A stretch of 64,000 bases of DNA, from contig WBMZ01000355.1 in the NCBI GenBank assembly GCA_013400975.1, positions 372,001 through 436,000 on the forward strand, written 5' to 3'. Origin of the DNA: Atrichornis clamosus. Taxonomy: Eukaryota > Chordata > Aves > Passeriformes > Menuridae. Made by a program: the position numbers and the translations under genes. Below, piece after piece: positions 50,601-63,417 of the stretch; position 1 is the first letter of the stretch, and each line of letters begins with the position of its first letter. The notes under the pieces are model-generated. The model saw only the letters and a program-made list of their open reading frames with translations. It was not told the DNA's origin and did not search any database.

Positions 50601-52530
50601 AGAGAAAATGTAATTTGAAGAGTTACAAGTTCAAAACCCATTCAACTCTTTCCAGTTTTCAGCACCTTCTCCTTTGTCCTGCTACAGCTTCATTATTTTC
50701 TTATTCTTTGCAGTACGTGGTAGTCTTTTATAATGAAAAGAAACCATTCCACATTAGTCACAACATGAAAATGAATTTTGTTTTCCCGCTGGTGAATGAA
50801 GATTATCAGAATTTTTTTCACATAGAGAAGATAACAATATAATAGCTAAGGAACATGGATGAAATGCTGTGTTTACTCTATTTTATCAGTTTTGCAAACC
50901 TGGACTTTTACTCAAAAAAGCTACCTAATGCAAGACTACATCAGTGCTCTTTGGTAAATTTTGTGCCCTAAATTCAACTAAAATCCAACAGACACCAGGA
51001 GACCACATGTGGTGTTATACTTAATACTCATTTGATGCTTTGTGGAGCTTTTTAATGATCGGAAAAGCAAGAGAAGCCAGTTTTCCAGGGCACTGTGCCC
51101 CTTAAAAAGGCAGCAATACGTTCAGATGAAATAACCAAATTTCTTTAGGTACCAACTCTGACTGAGCTCTGAGAAAAGCATCTCAATAAAAAGCCTTAAC
51201 CCTAATTTCTGCAGCTAAACTCCAACAAGCAATAGAGCACTTATTAAGTGCTGTGCCTTGGCCTTTTAATCAGTCATTTACAAGATTTAGCCAAATCTGG
51301 AATTACTAACATGGAGGTATTTCACGACAATACGATATCAGTCTTAGTTTGGGTCTCTGCATCAGCCTCTCACCATATAACTAGAGGAATAAATTATGCA
51401 GGAAATTCAAAGCAGAATCTGCTCCCTTTCCTTTTCTTGACTTATTTTAATTTTAGTTGCAATTACTTCAAGGAGTTAAAGCTTTCTTTATAAAGAAATG
51501 CTTAAAATACATTCGCTGGATTTAACTTATTAGAGTTTTGACAACAAGTCATGTTATTATTTACTGTAGCATTCAAAGACCTGTTTGACTTCTCACGCTT
51601 GCATAAGAACTTTCAGGGATGTGACAACATGCATTTTCTATATAAGGCAAATAGACCCCTGCATCACAAACATTTTTGACACTTTCAAATGCAGTTTACA
51701 GCCTTAAACAGACATTCCACTTCTCCCACCCACCCACCACCACATCCGAGGCCTACAGGCACCAAAGTTTCAGAGTTAAGAGTGGGAGTATTACTAATCT
51801 ATCAGGTTAAGTGCAGAGTTTAGTGACCTCTTTATGTGTATGTCCACATATGTGACAGGGTATGGATGCATTTCCCTATTGCTGTCCAGCATTTGCTCCA
51901 GAAATGCCCTCCTAACTCCCCTAACCATATCAACCACATCAACTGACCTGGGGTCTAACAGTGAATTTTAAGTACAAGCTAGAAACAGCAGAGAAGACTC
52001 ATATGCATATTGAACAAGTAAAGCAAAGCAAAGTAGCAAATAAGGCATAGGCTGAATAAAGGAAGCACTAGAGAAAGAGATGTTCTGCATGGGCAGATCC
52101 TTAGAAGGTACTTAATTCTTGTCAAAAGCCAAGGGAGCCTAATTATCTCAAGGATCTTGACCTTAAAGTCTCACAAACTCTTTCTGAACTTATTTAGAAA
52201 CTGAGGCATAAAAGGTGATGCCCTACCCCTGTGACAGAAGCCCCTACCATCCTGGCCCCTGGCAACACTCCCAATTTTAATCAAGAGGCCGAATTAACTC
52301 TCTATACATGTTCCATTGCATCAATGAAAGAACAGCGAGTAACATTCAGAACTTTCAACTTCCTTTCCCAATTTTTAAATACTGTGTTGTGCTTCCCATA
52401 TTTCCCTCTGTTTTAGCTGCAGCGATATTTCACCTGGCATTACTTAAAACCCAAACCATTTTTTCTGCAAAGAGAGGTGTACAGCTGCATGCTAAATCAC
52501 CTCTCATTTCTCCTACTTTCAGTGAAATTT
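47641..52530. other. Unique AT-rich non-coding stretch
   Basis: No transposon family or exon recognised. A CCCA-type short tract lies at 51724-51743 (ctcccacccacccaccacca). Open frames of up to 88 codons lack motifs. Confidence 0.5.
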
Positions 52531-52586
52531 GGATGAGGTCATTTATAGAGGTTCTTTCCAATCAACATTTCTAAGATTCCGTGATT
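52531..52586 (+). mobile_element. Possible CR1 LINE terminal fragment, very diverged
   Basis: ggatgaggtcatttatagag, gttctttccaatcaacattt and ctaagattccgtgatt follow the order of a CR1 terminus (gatgatctttaaaggtcc, cttccaacccaaaccatt, ctatgattctgtgatt). Only about 55 bp, so the call is weak. Confidence 0.4.
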
Positions 52587-53014
52587 ACTTTGTATGCATT
52601 CTTGTAATGTGAGCTGACCCGTTCCTATCTGGGCTCCTTTCTTTTACGAATAACTGAAGAGAGCAGAAGAAAAATCATCAGACTACAGGACACCTAATTC
52701 TCATCTAATATCAGAAACTTTATTAACTCATGGAGCCCTATGCTGTCCCTCTTAGTGAATAAAAATGGTCAAGAAACAGCTAGTGTTTGCACACAGAATG
52801 TAGATTAGTTTGAGAGCATCTCCATTTCTCTGGCTCAGCACACAGAACATTTTAATTCCAATTACACAGGAAAGTACTAGTTGCTAATGCTCTGTGAAAA
52901 AGTGCTGCAATCCAGCAACAGTAAGAGATTTATACATCAGATCCATTCAGATTAAGCAACTGTAGACAGCAAATTAAACCTCTGTTTCAGGAAGCTGCCT
53001 CCAACACAAGATGC

Positions 53015-53110
53015 AATAGCCTAAGGTTCAAATCCCAGCTCTGTGAGGAAGATGATATTCCCCTGTCCCTACAGCTGTATTTGAACTGAGGAAACAAACC
53101 TAAAGGCCCT
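53015..53110 (+). mobile_element. Possible tRNA-derived SINE (MIR-like) fragment
   Basis: ggttcaaatcc at 53025-53035 is a perfect polymerase III B-box and continues as caaatcccagctctg, the phrase that closes the tRNA-like head of MIR. Matching of the downstream part (ttgaactgaggaaacaaac) is loose. No A-box was recognised upstream, so it is not a tRNA gene. Confidence 0.35.
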
Positions 53111-54542
53111 TCAACAATAACACTTTCAATACAAAACCTCCTTGTTCATAACCAGATCTTGCAACCCTCCAAAAGTTTATCTCACATAGTTTCTATTCCC
53201 TTTCTCTCTGCTCACTTCTAACACCTTTACAGGGCTCTGATTTTCAAGACACTGGAAAGACATGCCCTTAATGCTGGAAAATTAAAGACTTGCATGTCTG
53301 GAAGTCACGTGGGGGTTGATGCATATAGTAAAGAGTGCAAAACACCAGGGCTTTAAGGGAGGAGGTGCAACAGTCTCCTCTGTAAAACGTACATACACAC
53401 AAAATTAGACCTGCAAGTGCATTTTCTAGGTCATCTTCTGCTCCCTCCTCTGCTCTCACCTCCTCCCTTGAGTTTTCTTAATTGTTCTGGGAAGGAATAC
53501 ATGTTTCAAAATGTATCACCAAACTTTATGTTATGAAAACATATTGTCCTGGTTAATTTATATCCCAAACTACTGTGTATGGAATGTTAGTCCTCCCTTA
53601 ACTTTGCCAGTGCAAATGTCCTGTGCTTTCTTATGCTGTCAAGTGCTTAGCTCCTACACAGTTAATTTATTATCTTTCTTAAGCTAAGGACCAGGAATCG
53701 GAGCACAAACACTAACACAGACAAGGGAGTGAAATGAGTAGGGAAAGTATAGGTACAGTGCAAAACACTGTTACAAGAACACTGAAAGACCTTCCCTCAC
53801 CACTCTGCAGGTTGTTGTGTCCTGGATTTGATGTGACTCCACAGCACTTTGCTTAATTTATCGTAGACTGCACAATCTAGGATATAATGTGCAGTTTGAG
53901 AGCCATATGGCCCTCTGAACTGGGCTGAATGTCCCTCCCAGCCATCAGCCTAACCACAGTTCCTGAACACTCACAAGATTTGCGGGATGCAGTTACTGAT
54001 TTGCCTCCTTGCAACAGGTGTATATTCATCTGCTTGTCAGCTTCCTTCCTCATGTATCATCATCCTATGACTATTTTTAAATAATCTTTTCAAAATAAAA
54101 ACTCAAATAACCAGAGTTCTGGAAATTGCTTCTTCCCATCAGCAATTTTATAATAAGTTAGACAATAGTAGCACTACTTCGATGGGTGGAGATAAGAGCC
54201 TGTCAGCACTTTCTTTTCAAACACACTCTTGCAGGGACTTGCAATTCATCTACAACCATTTGTTATGGGGTAAAAAAAAGAGGGGGATGTGAAAGCCCAG
54301 ACCTGGAGGAAGAACTTTAAATAGAGGATGATTAATATTATTTCAACGTATACCTGAAATAAATACTATGGGAAGAGGGACAGACAGAAAAAAAAGGAGG
54401 AAATTCTTTGATTTTCACTAATGTCATTCCAATGGCACTTATATCCTCCCCTATCTTTGCCTAACCATGTTGGTCCTTAAAACCAATTGTACTTACACTC
54501 TTCATTTCATTTCAGTGCTGTTTACATAAAGTAACTACTAAT

Positions 54543-54685
54543 TCTCAATTCCTCTGAGGCAGGTATTATCAACTTGATTTTCTAGCAAGAGATGCAAGGC
54601 ATGATTTTCCTCAGGCCACAACATTAATTCTATGTTGAGAGCCAGGAATAGAAATAAGGAGTTCCAATCAAGGTCACAGAACCCT
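54543..54685 (+). mobile_element. Possible MIR-type SINE fragment
   Basis: cctctgaggcaggtattatc followed by aacttgattttctag resembles the MIR block ccctgtgaggtaggtattat then ccccattttacag. Later tcaggccacaacattaattc and agccaggaatagaaat fall where MIR has caaggtcacacagctag and agccaggattcgaac. Diverged but in the right order. Confidence 0.45.
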
Positions 54686-57135
54686 CTCTGACATAGGCTA
54701 TTTTCTCAGTGTTTTACAGAGGTGACTATCCTGTTAAGGAACTATGTTTATACAGATTAGGATTTCCCTGGGATATGCATGAATTTCCAGTAATCTCAAG
54801 ATGACAATACCTCTCATAAATAGTGCAAGGACCAGGACTAAGACAGTTTAACAACATACTGTTCACAGGTGGTTGTTATAAGCCATAGACCAGTCTTATA
54901 AGGTGGGAAGCAAGAATACATTACTAATTTAAATGCCTTTGTAGCTATGAAACCTCTTAATTCACTGAATTTAAACCCCCCTCTTACTTGAAGCACCTGT
55001 GGCTGATAAAGGGTAAGTGGGTATAGCTAAAATGGGAAGTATTTGAGGGTGGAGCACCTCTCGGTGCTAGACACTGGGGCTCTTGCTTTTTGCTGAGTTT
55101 AATGCAAGTTTCTTCCAGTTTTGGGCTTGGACCTCTAACACGGTGTACCTGGGTATATTCCAGGTGGACTGACATGCGTGGTGGTCGCAGGTCCAGCTGA
55201 ACCAAGCCTGACAGAGCTGTTATGTTCTCTGACCTACTTGTTGGATTTTTCAAAATCCTAGTCAAGAAATCATGGTTGAGACCTTATAGTACATCTACCG
55301 TGCTAAATCCATTTCTTAGCATGACCCGTGCTTCCCAGGCCAGGTGGCTGAGATGGGCTCATATCCATGTTGCTACTAAAGTAGCAGTTTTTATTAAATG
55401 AAACCAAGATGTGTGGCAGGCTCTCAACTATCACCAAAAGTCAAAGGGCAGGGACGGGAGGTGTTTGAAGATAGAGCCAAGAGGTTTGGCTGTAGGCTGC
55501 AAGTAATCTTCCCTCATGCAGTCTCTTCCATACTCCCTCTTGGAAAGAGCTCCTGGAGTGAACAATCCTTCACGCCATGTCTACAAATTGTCTTGAAAGA
55601 GCTTGGGATCACCCCAAAATTCAGCCAAAGGAAGAAAACTAAAAATTTTTCAATATTGAATGTCAGGATTTGAGTACTTCATCATAATCATTAGTCCTCT
55701 TTTACTTAGAAATATAGCTATATTCTGAAATATTTGCAGCTGGTCCAAGGTCTGCAGTTACAGATCTGCTTCCATATGGGATGAGCTTACATCTTGCAAA
55801 TAAATGATGTGTCTACATTTCTTCTCAGGCAACTATGTGCTGACACAGGCTCTGTACCACATAAGCCACATCTACAGAGCCTCCAGGTGATTCATTGTGG
55901 GGACTTTGGTGCTGACAGCATCTTACAGCTTTCTGAACATTCATATTTGACATATTCCATCTTAATTACACTGAACAGCTGTCAGCATCTCCTAAAGGAA
56001 ATCTCCCCAAAATGATGTGTCAGGATCCTCAGAATCAAGGCTTCTGAATTGTCAGTTTAAAGAAAAATGAAAAACAAAACTTTCCTGTTTACTGAGAATC
56101 AGACAGTTTCCCAGAAAACCTGCTTTTCTGGCTTGGTGGGGATCATTTGAGCACCTAAGGGGTGCAATTCCTCACTGCAGTTGGGTGAAGATTTTTACCT
56201 CCCAATGATACTCTCAGTATCAAGAACCAAGAGCCAAGTGACTCAAAAGAATAGAGGAAACTACCTTAATACTTCATCAGATCATTCTGTGCCATCTCCC
56301 CTGGGATTATAGATCATTAACTTCTACAGGGAGTCAGAGGAATTCCCACCAGTAATCTTTCTTCTCATTCAAGTTTCCATTACATTCAGCACAACCCCCA
56401 GCTAGGCTCTTGAAAAATCCTGTTCTTAATGTTTATTAATCCTATAGCAAATGCTTAAAGCTGAAGGAAGTATAATCAGAAAAGTGAAAGCAATAAATAT
56501 ATGTATTTTAATAATGAGAATATTTCTGACAGCTACACTGGAAAAATAAAAGCTACTTTTCAAAGATCAGAACTGTTCAGTGACAGTTTTCAGTTCTATT
56601 GCTATTATCACTTAAATATATTTATATAACACTTCTTTATCACCATTCTCTTCTATGACATCTCTTACAGCTAAGATGAATGTCTATATATATCCCTCTC
56701 TTAGTCAATAATTAGTTTGCAAAATCAAGCAGCTCATGTAGCTGAGCATCAACTCATTTCTATTTGAAAGTACCTCATTTTATGTAATTATTATGTATAA
56801 TTTAAAGCAAAAATATATTTAAAAAATCAAGCGTCTGAGAAAACTCTGAACTTCTCCTTCAAAATGTTCAGTAACCCTTAGCTATGTTCATCCTACCCTA
56901 CTTTTTCCATAGGTAAACTTTATTGCACTGCTTATGAACCACAACAATCAGCTATTCTTTATTACTAGCTTAAAAAAGAAACCCATTTCCCACTACGGCT
57001 GTATGTTCAAAGGTACAGTACAGAGGGCATCCACAGTGTCCTTTAGCTTCAGGTGAATTTTAAGTAAAACAGAGTGGTGAAAATCAGACTCCATTGCTGC
57101 ACTTACAGTGAATATTCTTGTGAAGCATGACAACA

Positions 57136-57193
57136 TGGAGCTGGAACTAGATAACACTTTAAGGTTCTCTCCAACAGAAACCATTCTGTGATA
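57136..57193 (+). mobile_element. CR1 LINE terminal fragment, short
   Basis: tggagctggaactagataac, then actttaaggttctctccaac and agaaaccattctgtgat match the last 60 bp of CR1 (ggttggactagatgat, ctttaaaggtcccttccaac, ccaaaccattctatgat). The upstream part is not recognisable. Confidence 0.7.
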
Positions 57194-60100
57194 CCAAGCA
57201 CTCTGAGCCATCCAATCCAGTGTCCAGTGGCTGATGGGAGCTAAAAGAAGGTATTCTGGTGAAATGTGGGGAAAACGCCAGTGATTCAAAATGGTGGAGG
57301 GATTGAGGATTTCAGCAGAACTTTCTTTCAGTGTATAAACTTCTAAAAAACAACCTAATTAAAAATGCACCACTTTTAACATTGTTTTCTTAATTTAAAC
57401 TGTCTCAGGGAATTTCCCACCAGCCACCCATCTCCTTCACAGTGTACAGGGAGCTCGTGGGCAGGACAGTGGCAGAAAATGAGACACAGTACTCTCATAC
57501 AAACAGAAATATTTTTAACATCTGATCTTGATGCTTTTCAGAAAATACCTCAGCATTTCCCTCCCAGACTCTGGCCAGTGCCAGTGGGTGACAGCTGGCA
57601 AGTGAATTCACTCCAAGTAAGACAAAATGGCAACGCTCATTTCCATTCCCTAACCAGCGATGAGTAACTCCTGTGAGATTGAGGGGATGGGCCCACAATT
57701 TCAGACGACTCATGATATAACTTTTTTTTTCCATTTTCAATGTAGCCAGATCTCACCAATATTGCTTCCTTTTCAGATTGCCTCCTCAGGACCCTTGCCC
57801 AGGCCTCTGCCTCCTCATCCTACCCCCAAGCTCCTGTCTCTGCATCATTCTTCCTCATGCTTTTCCTCCACCTGCCCCACTTGAACCTTCCTGCTGCTGC
57901 CTCCTACCTCCCCTTAGGCTTCTGCCGTCCCGTGTCTCCTGTAAAATTGACTTCTGCAGCACCCACGCTGAGTTCAAGATAAACTCAGGATCATTTACAA
58001 AGTCACAGTATGCTCTTCTCTGATACCAGAGTACCTCTCAATGCTTCTCCGTGGTGGGGAAAAGGGAGTTCTGAAGAGTAGGATCCACTTTATAAATTTT
58101 TAATACTGAGAGGGGTTTCTGGCAGGGTTCCACAGCCTTATAACCGGCTACTTTGGCCTCAGAAGATCTCAGACTGGCAGCCATTGGGTGCAAGGTGTAA
58201 TTCTTCTTTTCCCACACTCATGGATGATGGGTGGGAACTGCTGAAGAGAGTTTGTACTTGTTCTTCAGCCAGAAGCATTAAAGTTAGGGGGTTAGTGAAT
58301 GCTTAACAGGAATAAAAAGACACAACCAGGTAAATCTGCTTGGTCTTAACACAGCATGTCCAGCTTGCACTAATGCAAAACCAGACGGAAACTCTCCCTG
58401 TCCTGAGTGTTCTGCACTAATACACAAATCTTCTGTGACTCAAGTGAACATACTCAGAGCCTCTTGCCAGTGGCAATCCTACATCTCTTCTGCAGCTCCT
58501 TCTACTGCTGAGCATTTTGACTTTAACACCGCAGTAGCCTAACAAGAATAATATGTGGAAGTAGGTTTCTCAGTGCCCCTGTCAATGTTATGCATAGCAA
58601 GTGGCAGCATTGTTCCAGCTGACTTACTCTGCTGACTGTCCATGAATAGGCAGCACGCTGTTTCAGAGGGTTCTGGAACCCTATACAATATATCAGTCTG
58701 TACAGATGGACCACAGAAGTCAGCATGACCATATTGTATTTTTATATCTCTCCAGTTCTGGCCCCAAAAAAATCAGAAGTTAAATATGTCAGTGGAGTCA
58801 GAGGTTATGTACACATCAGCAAGCAGCAGGAATGGAGCCACAGAATAAAGAGCTGGTAAGAAGGACTCAATCACAGCATCACACATACATTTTGTGTTTA
58901 CTTTGAAATAGTGTTAATCTGTTTTTATAAACTGAATACACGTAAGATTTTGCAAAATACTTGGTGTGTTTGTGGAATGAATCTTTCTGCTTAGTTTCAC
59001 CAAAAAGGCATCCTGTTTCCACACCCCAAGCCTACTCTCTAATGCAAAAAATCAGGACACATGGGTAGGGCTGGGAGATTAATGTCAAAAAATCATTTAG
59101 AATTTGAATGAATGTTCTATCTAGTTGCATCCATCGCGCTTGAGTTAATGTGGGTACATCAAGAAGCTAAAGCATGCAAGGCCTTGAGCAGGTCTGCTGT
59201 GTATCATACCTAGCTGGAGAAGTACTTTCCTGTCATCTCAAATTGCTGGTTCTTTCAACAGCCAGGCCTACACTATGACAATATAGAGACTATTCTCAAT
59301 TAAGAACTAAGAGACATACCAGAGTTTGTTCATGAGACTGTTAATGCCAGTACAGAAAACTAGTAGTTTTCTAGTAGTTTGATAATTATAAAAATAATAA
59401 GAATGTCAAAACATTCAGTAATAGCACTTACTGTTTAATAATAAAATCTTCTGTATTGCAATGGTTTTTCAAAACATAGAAGTTTAGTCAGTTTAAGAAA
59501 CAACTGGGTATACTTGAATGCTCACATTGGATAGTGGAATATGTCACTGTTTGACTATTTCAGCTAAAACTGAGAGATAGTAGGAAAAAACCCTACCAAA
59601 ACCAGCTATTGTGATGGAGGACTGGTTGTGCTAAATGTGCTAGGAGGAATGAAAGGAGACAGGGAAGAGAGGTAAGTATATCTTATCCCTTTAAAAAGAA
59701 ATTAAATTATGTTAGGACAGATATAAAAATAAACCTAAATCAAAAGGAAAGTAGGATTAATCAAAATAGCTGGTCAAGGTCAACAAACAGAGAAGTCTAT
59801 GGAATCTCCTCAATATCTATTTTCAAGATGTAGAAATAAAAGAGGTAAGGCAGAATAACACTTCCATCTGAGAGTCAGAACTGTGGCTGAAATACAATTT
59901 AAGAAACATGTCAGTCAATCTGAAATCCCTTCCTGACACTCTTAGTAAGAGCAAAATGAACAGGATATTAAGAGCCAGGATGTAATTTTTCTGCCATAAT
60001 GAACGAACAATTCAGCAAAATGAGTAAGTACATACTGACATTTTAGCATGCATTTAGTTTCAGGATCTTCATTGAGAATCTGATCTGTGCCTGTGCACTC

Positions 60101-63100
60101 CTCTCGACAGAGATCCAGGAATGCAGGTCTGTCTCACACACAAGTCGTCCTGCAATCTGTGGACATGAACCTGTCCGGAACCTGAGGAGCTTCTCTAGGG
60201 CTCAGGGCATTCATGTGCCAACCCTGAAGGACTATGAACAAGACAGTTCTGCAAAACACCTCCTGGCACCTGAGGGCTGTATTTTAAAACCTGCTTATTC
60301 TCTCTCTGCTTCGGGTCAGTACTGCTGTGATGGGAACACTGGTACTAGAAACTGGAAAAGTGTTCAGATATGTTAAAGTCCAGTTGTGGCAAGCAGACCT
60401 GTTTTTCAAATTAAACTGCTCTGAATTCTTATCAATTTCAAGGTCAAGGATCACGAAACTGGACATCATTGAAAAGAAAGGTCCAGGACAAGGACAACTA
60501 TCAAAGTCCAGGAAATCAAGCTGACGAGCAAAGCTTCCTGCAGGCACAGTGAGGGCTCCTCCACTGGCCTTCTTTGCAACATGTGGTGTAGTAAAACATG
60601 TGCAACCTCTTCCTGTCCCACCACACTAACTCTCTGGTATCACCTGCTAGGAATGAGAAGACTGTTAAACTATTGAATGGGAACAGATAAAAATGGGCAT
60701 GATGGTTCTGAGGTGCTGCATTTATCTCGCTTGTGTGCCCACAGGAAAAGAAGTCTTTATGTGACACAAACTTAAAATTAAAACTGTAAATCAAAAGTGC
60801 ATGCAATAGTGCATTCCTGTAACTTGAACTGTCCTTTTGAAAGGAGTCAGTTAATAACATGATCTGGTTATTTTAGCACTTGGAGATATTTGCCTGTACT
60901 TTGAATTCCTCTGTTGTCTATTCCACTATCTATATTTTAAAACTCTCCCGTTCTGAGGACCTATTTTCTCCTCTGTCACCCAGAATATAAAGCGCCATTC
61001 CAGGATATTACACTCCTTTCTGAGTTCAAGAACCACGTGATTGTCAAAGTCATAATAGTATGAGCATGCTTACATCCATGGCTTCAGGCCATGTAGCTAA
61101 AAGATTTCCTAAAAATAAATATTCTTATTTCTTATTCAAACTACTTTGCTTGTCCATAATGGATCTGCACCCATAAATCTAGAAATATAACCCTATGTGT
61201 CCAGAGCAAAAGGTCATGTATTTATATATGGGCTGTAGAACAAGCAGAAATGAGAAAAAGGTATTTGAAATGAGGTGATATTCTGTATATTTACCAGAAT
61301 AACTCATGCATGCTTGATGGGGGTATCAAAGGGTACTAATCTGACATGTGTTGAACCAGCCCAAGATAAATAAGTTAACTCGTGCTCCTTCTCATCTCTC
61401 TGAAAATGATCACTATCCCACACATCCACTTTTCATTTGAGAAGTAGTTCATACACCACCACAAGAAGATAAAACATTGACTGTGACTAATGTAATGAGC
61501 CTGAAGCACTAAAGAAAGAGGAGGAAAAAAAAGTTTGAAATTTATTACTTTTATTCTCTTGCTTCCTCCTAACAGGATCTGAAAATCTTGAAAGAACTTA
61601 AGTGCATCAAAGAATATCCTTTGAAAATCATGCTTACAGGCAGGAATACAAATTGGATACTAGTCCCTAGGCCACTGGCCTACCTTTGTAGGAGGGTGGC
61701 TTGCATTTAATTTCCCCTGACTAACAATTCACCTTTATTAATTAGAATTTAACACTTGAAAATAAGAGGACTTATGGTTTGAAAGTTAAAGCAAAAAAAA
61801 TAGAAATATATATTTTTCTTATGGAAAGAAAAAGAAAATTAAAAAAGCTTCTAATCTGATAAATTCTTGATACTATTTATACCACTAGTGGCATCGTGAC
61901 ACAGCAATTAAATTATAACCCTTTCACTAATAGAATGTATTTTTGCCTATTTAAAACTGAAAGGAAGAAACAAGAAACTTTAGTTCAAGAAAGTCTCAAG
62001 TAACCAGACATGTAGTCAGGCCATAGTTAGAGGAAAAGCAGAAGGCAGACAAATAATTTATACATGTTTGACTATAACCTAGTTTGAGTTAGTGTATTAT
62101 ATGAAGTCATTAACCTCTAGTTGAAATACGTTTAGGTAGCACTGGATCATCTATAACCTATTTCATAAACTCTCTTCATTTTATTTAGGCTACTCTGTCA
62201 CATAGGAACTCAGAAAGAATACTGTGTTCCCTAGTTTGTGGACTGTATAACTAAAATTTGATTTTTGTAGCTTAGCCATTTTTGAGGATTAGAAAAGTTA
62301 AAGTATGAAGTTAATGATTTGAAGTAATTACAATCACTATTCTTTTATTATATAACTGCTCATTTCCTACTCTATTTAGATGCAGAGGAACAGTTTTAAT
62401 ATCATCCAGTATTTAAGGACAGCAAGGAAAGGGAATGGGACAAAATTTGTAACCCCATTGTAAAATCATTATGGTTGACCCAGTGATCCAAGAACCAAAC
62501 TTTTTACCCAAAGACAGTAAGTTTTAAAAACATGCCATCACTTTAGTATTATTGCAGTAAAATAACAAACAACATTGATTATATTCAAATGTCAAGTCAG
62601 GATCTATATGAGGGAAAATACAGTTCAATTCAACACCTTTGTTAAAAAAAATTGGGATGGGATTGCATTACACAGCCAGAAAAAACTTCTCTGGCTAACT
62701 GCGCCACCTTATGATTTAAATTTTAATGAAAAATTAAATGATTGTCCAGTCCATAGCAGAAAACACTTACTTAAAGATATTCCTGTAGAACTAAAAATGG
62801 GATCGGGAGCTTACTTTATTTCTTTTATACAGAGAAGTGCAGGGTTGTACACTTCAGTATTGCTCTTCTGGTTAAGCATCATGTCAGCAATATAAATGGA
62901 AAAGAATCTATTCAATCTTGCTGGATTGTGCTTTTGTAATAACAGTATTCACATCCAAATCAATAAAGCCAGGCAAACAGCAGAGTAGTGGTTTAGCAAT
63001 CTTAGCACTGTTAGCTAAGTATACAATCAACTCTAAAGCAAATGCTTCATAATCCATTAGATTCTCCCACGTAAATCTATACTCGTATAAACCTGGGAAA

Positions 63101-63279
63101 TAAGAAAGCTTTACTTCTGATTTCTTTTTCCTAACGTTTAAAACATACCGGCTGTAAGCCCTAATTTATAGCCAACAGATAGCAATTTGCACTGAAATCT
63201 CTCGTCAGACACGAAATTAAACAGCACAGATATTCAAAGGAGTTACAGCATGCATTTAAATACATTAACCACGTCCTAC
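57194..63279. other. Unique AT-rich non-coding stretch
   Basis: No transposon family recognised. A pyrimidine-rich segment spans about 57760-57950. A 106-codon plus-strand open frame lies at 62575-62895 without recognisable domains. The last few hundred bases before 63280 carry no CR1, LTR or simple repeat and could include conserved non-coding sequence, but this cannot be judged without alignment. Confidence 0.5.
59358..59383. repeat. Short direct repeat ctagtagttt
   Basis: Two adjacent copies of ctagtagttt, separated by a t. A local duplication. Confidence 0.75.
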
Positions 63280-63417
63280 CTTGCATCCAAACATCAACGA
63301 TAAAGTGTTGTTGGTGCATGCAACTTTGCAGTGGCAAATCATTGGTGTAAAGCAGTCAGGATTTTTAACAATAGGGCACATTCCTTTAGTGCTGCAGTAG
63401 TGGCAGCCTACTGAAGG
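63280..63417 (-). CDS. Candidate cysteine-rich internal exon, gene unidentified
   Basis: Seen: on the minus strand a frame of exactly 46 codons lies between cttgttttcag (acceptor AG at 63418-63419) and AAG|GTAGGA (donor GT at 63278-63279), both edges in phase 0. It encodes eight cysteines at codons 5, 8, 14, 22, 28, 30, 34 and 45 (C-x2-C-x5-C-x7-C-x5-C-x-C-x3-C-x10-C), all spelled TGC, and an N-glycosylation site (N36-N37-T38). The peptide starts PSVGCHYCSTKG and ends MFGCK. Known: dense cysteines with a glycosylation site are typical of disulfide-bonded extracellular domains. Inferred: part of a secreted or membrane protein with large introns. The frame stays open 48 bp upstream of the acceptor (stop at 63466-63468) and stops 12 bp after the donor (63265-63267). 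The donor is only moderate. I compared it from memory with Ly6, VWC, Kazal, EGF, TAFA and agouti-type patterns without a convincing match. It could be a chance frame. Confidence 0.35.

Larger units (their letters stand above)
52587..57135. other. Unique non-coding sequence with two possible SINE fragments
   Basis: Holds the B-box-bearing fragment near 53.0 kb and a MIR-like fragment near 54.6 kb. No exon supported; the longest open frame (93 codons, 54984-55265 minus) has no family features. Confidence 0.5.
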
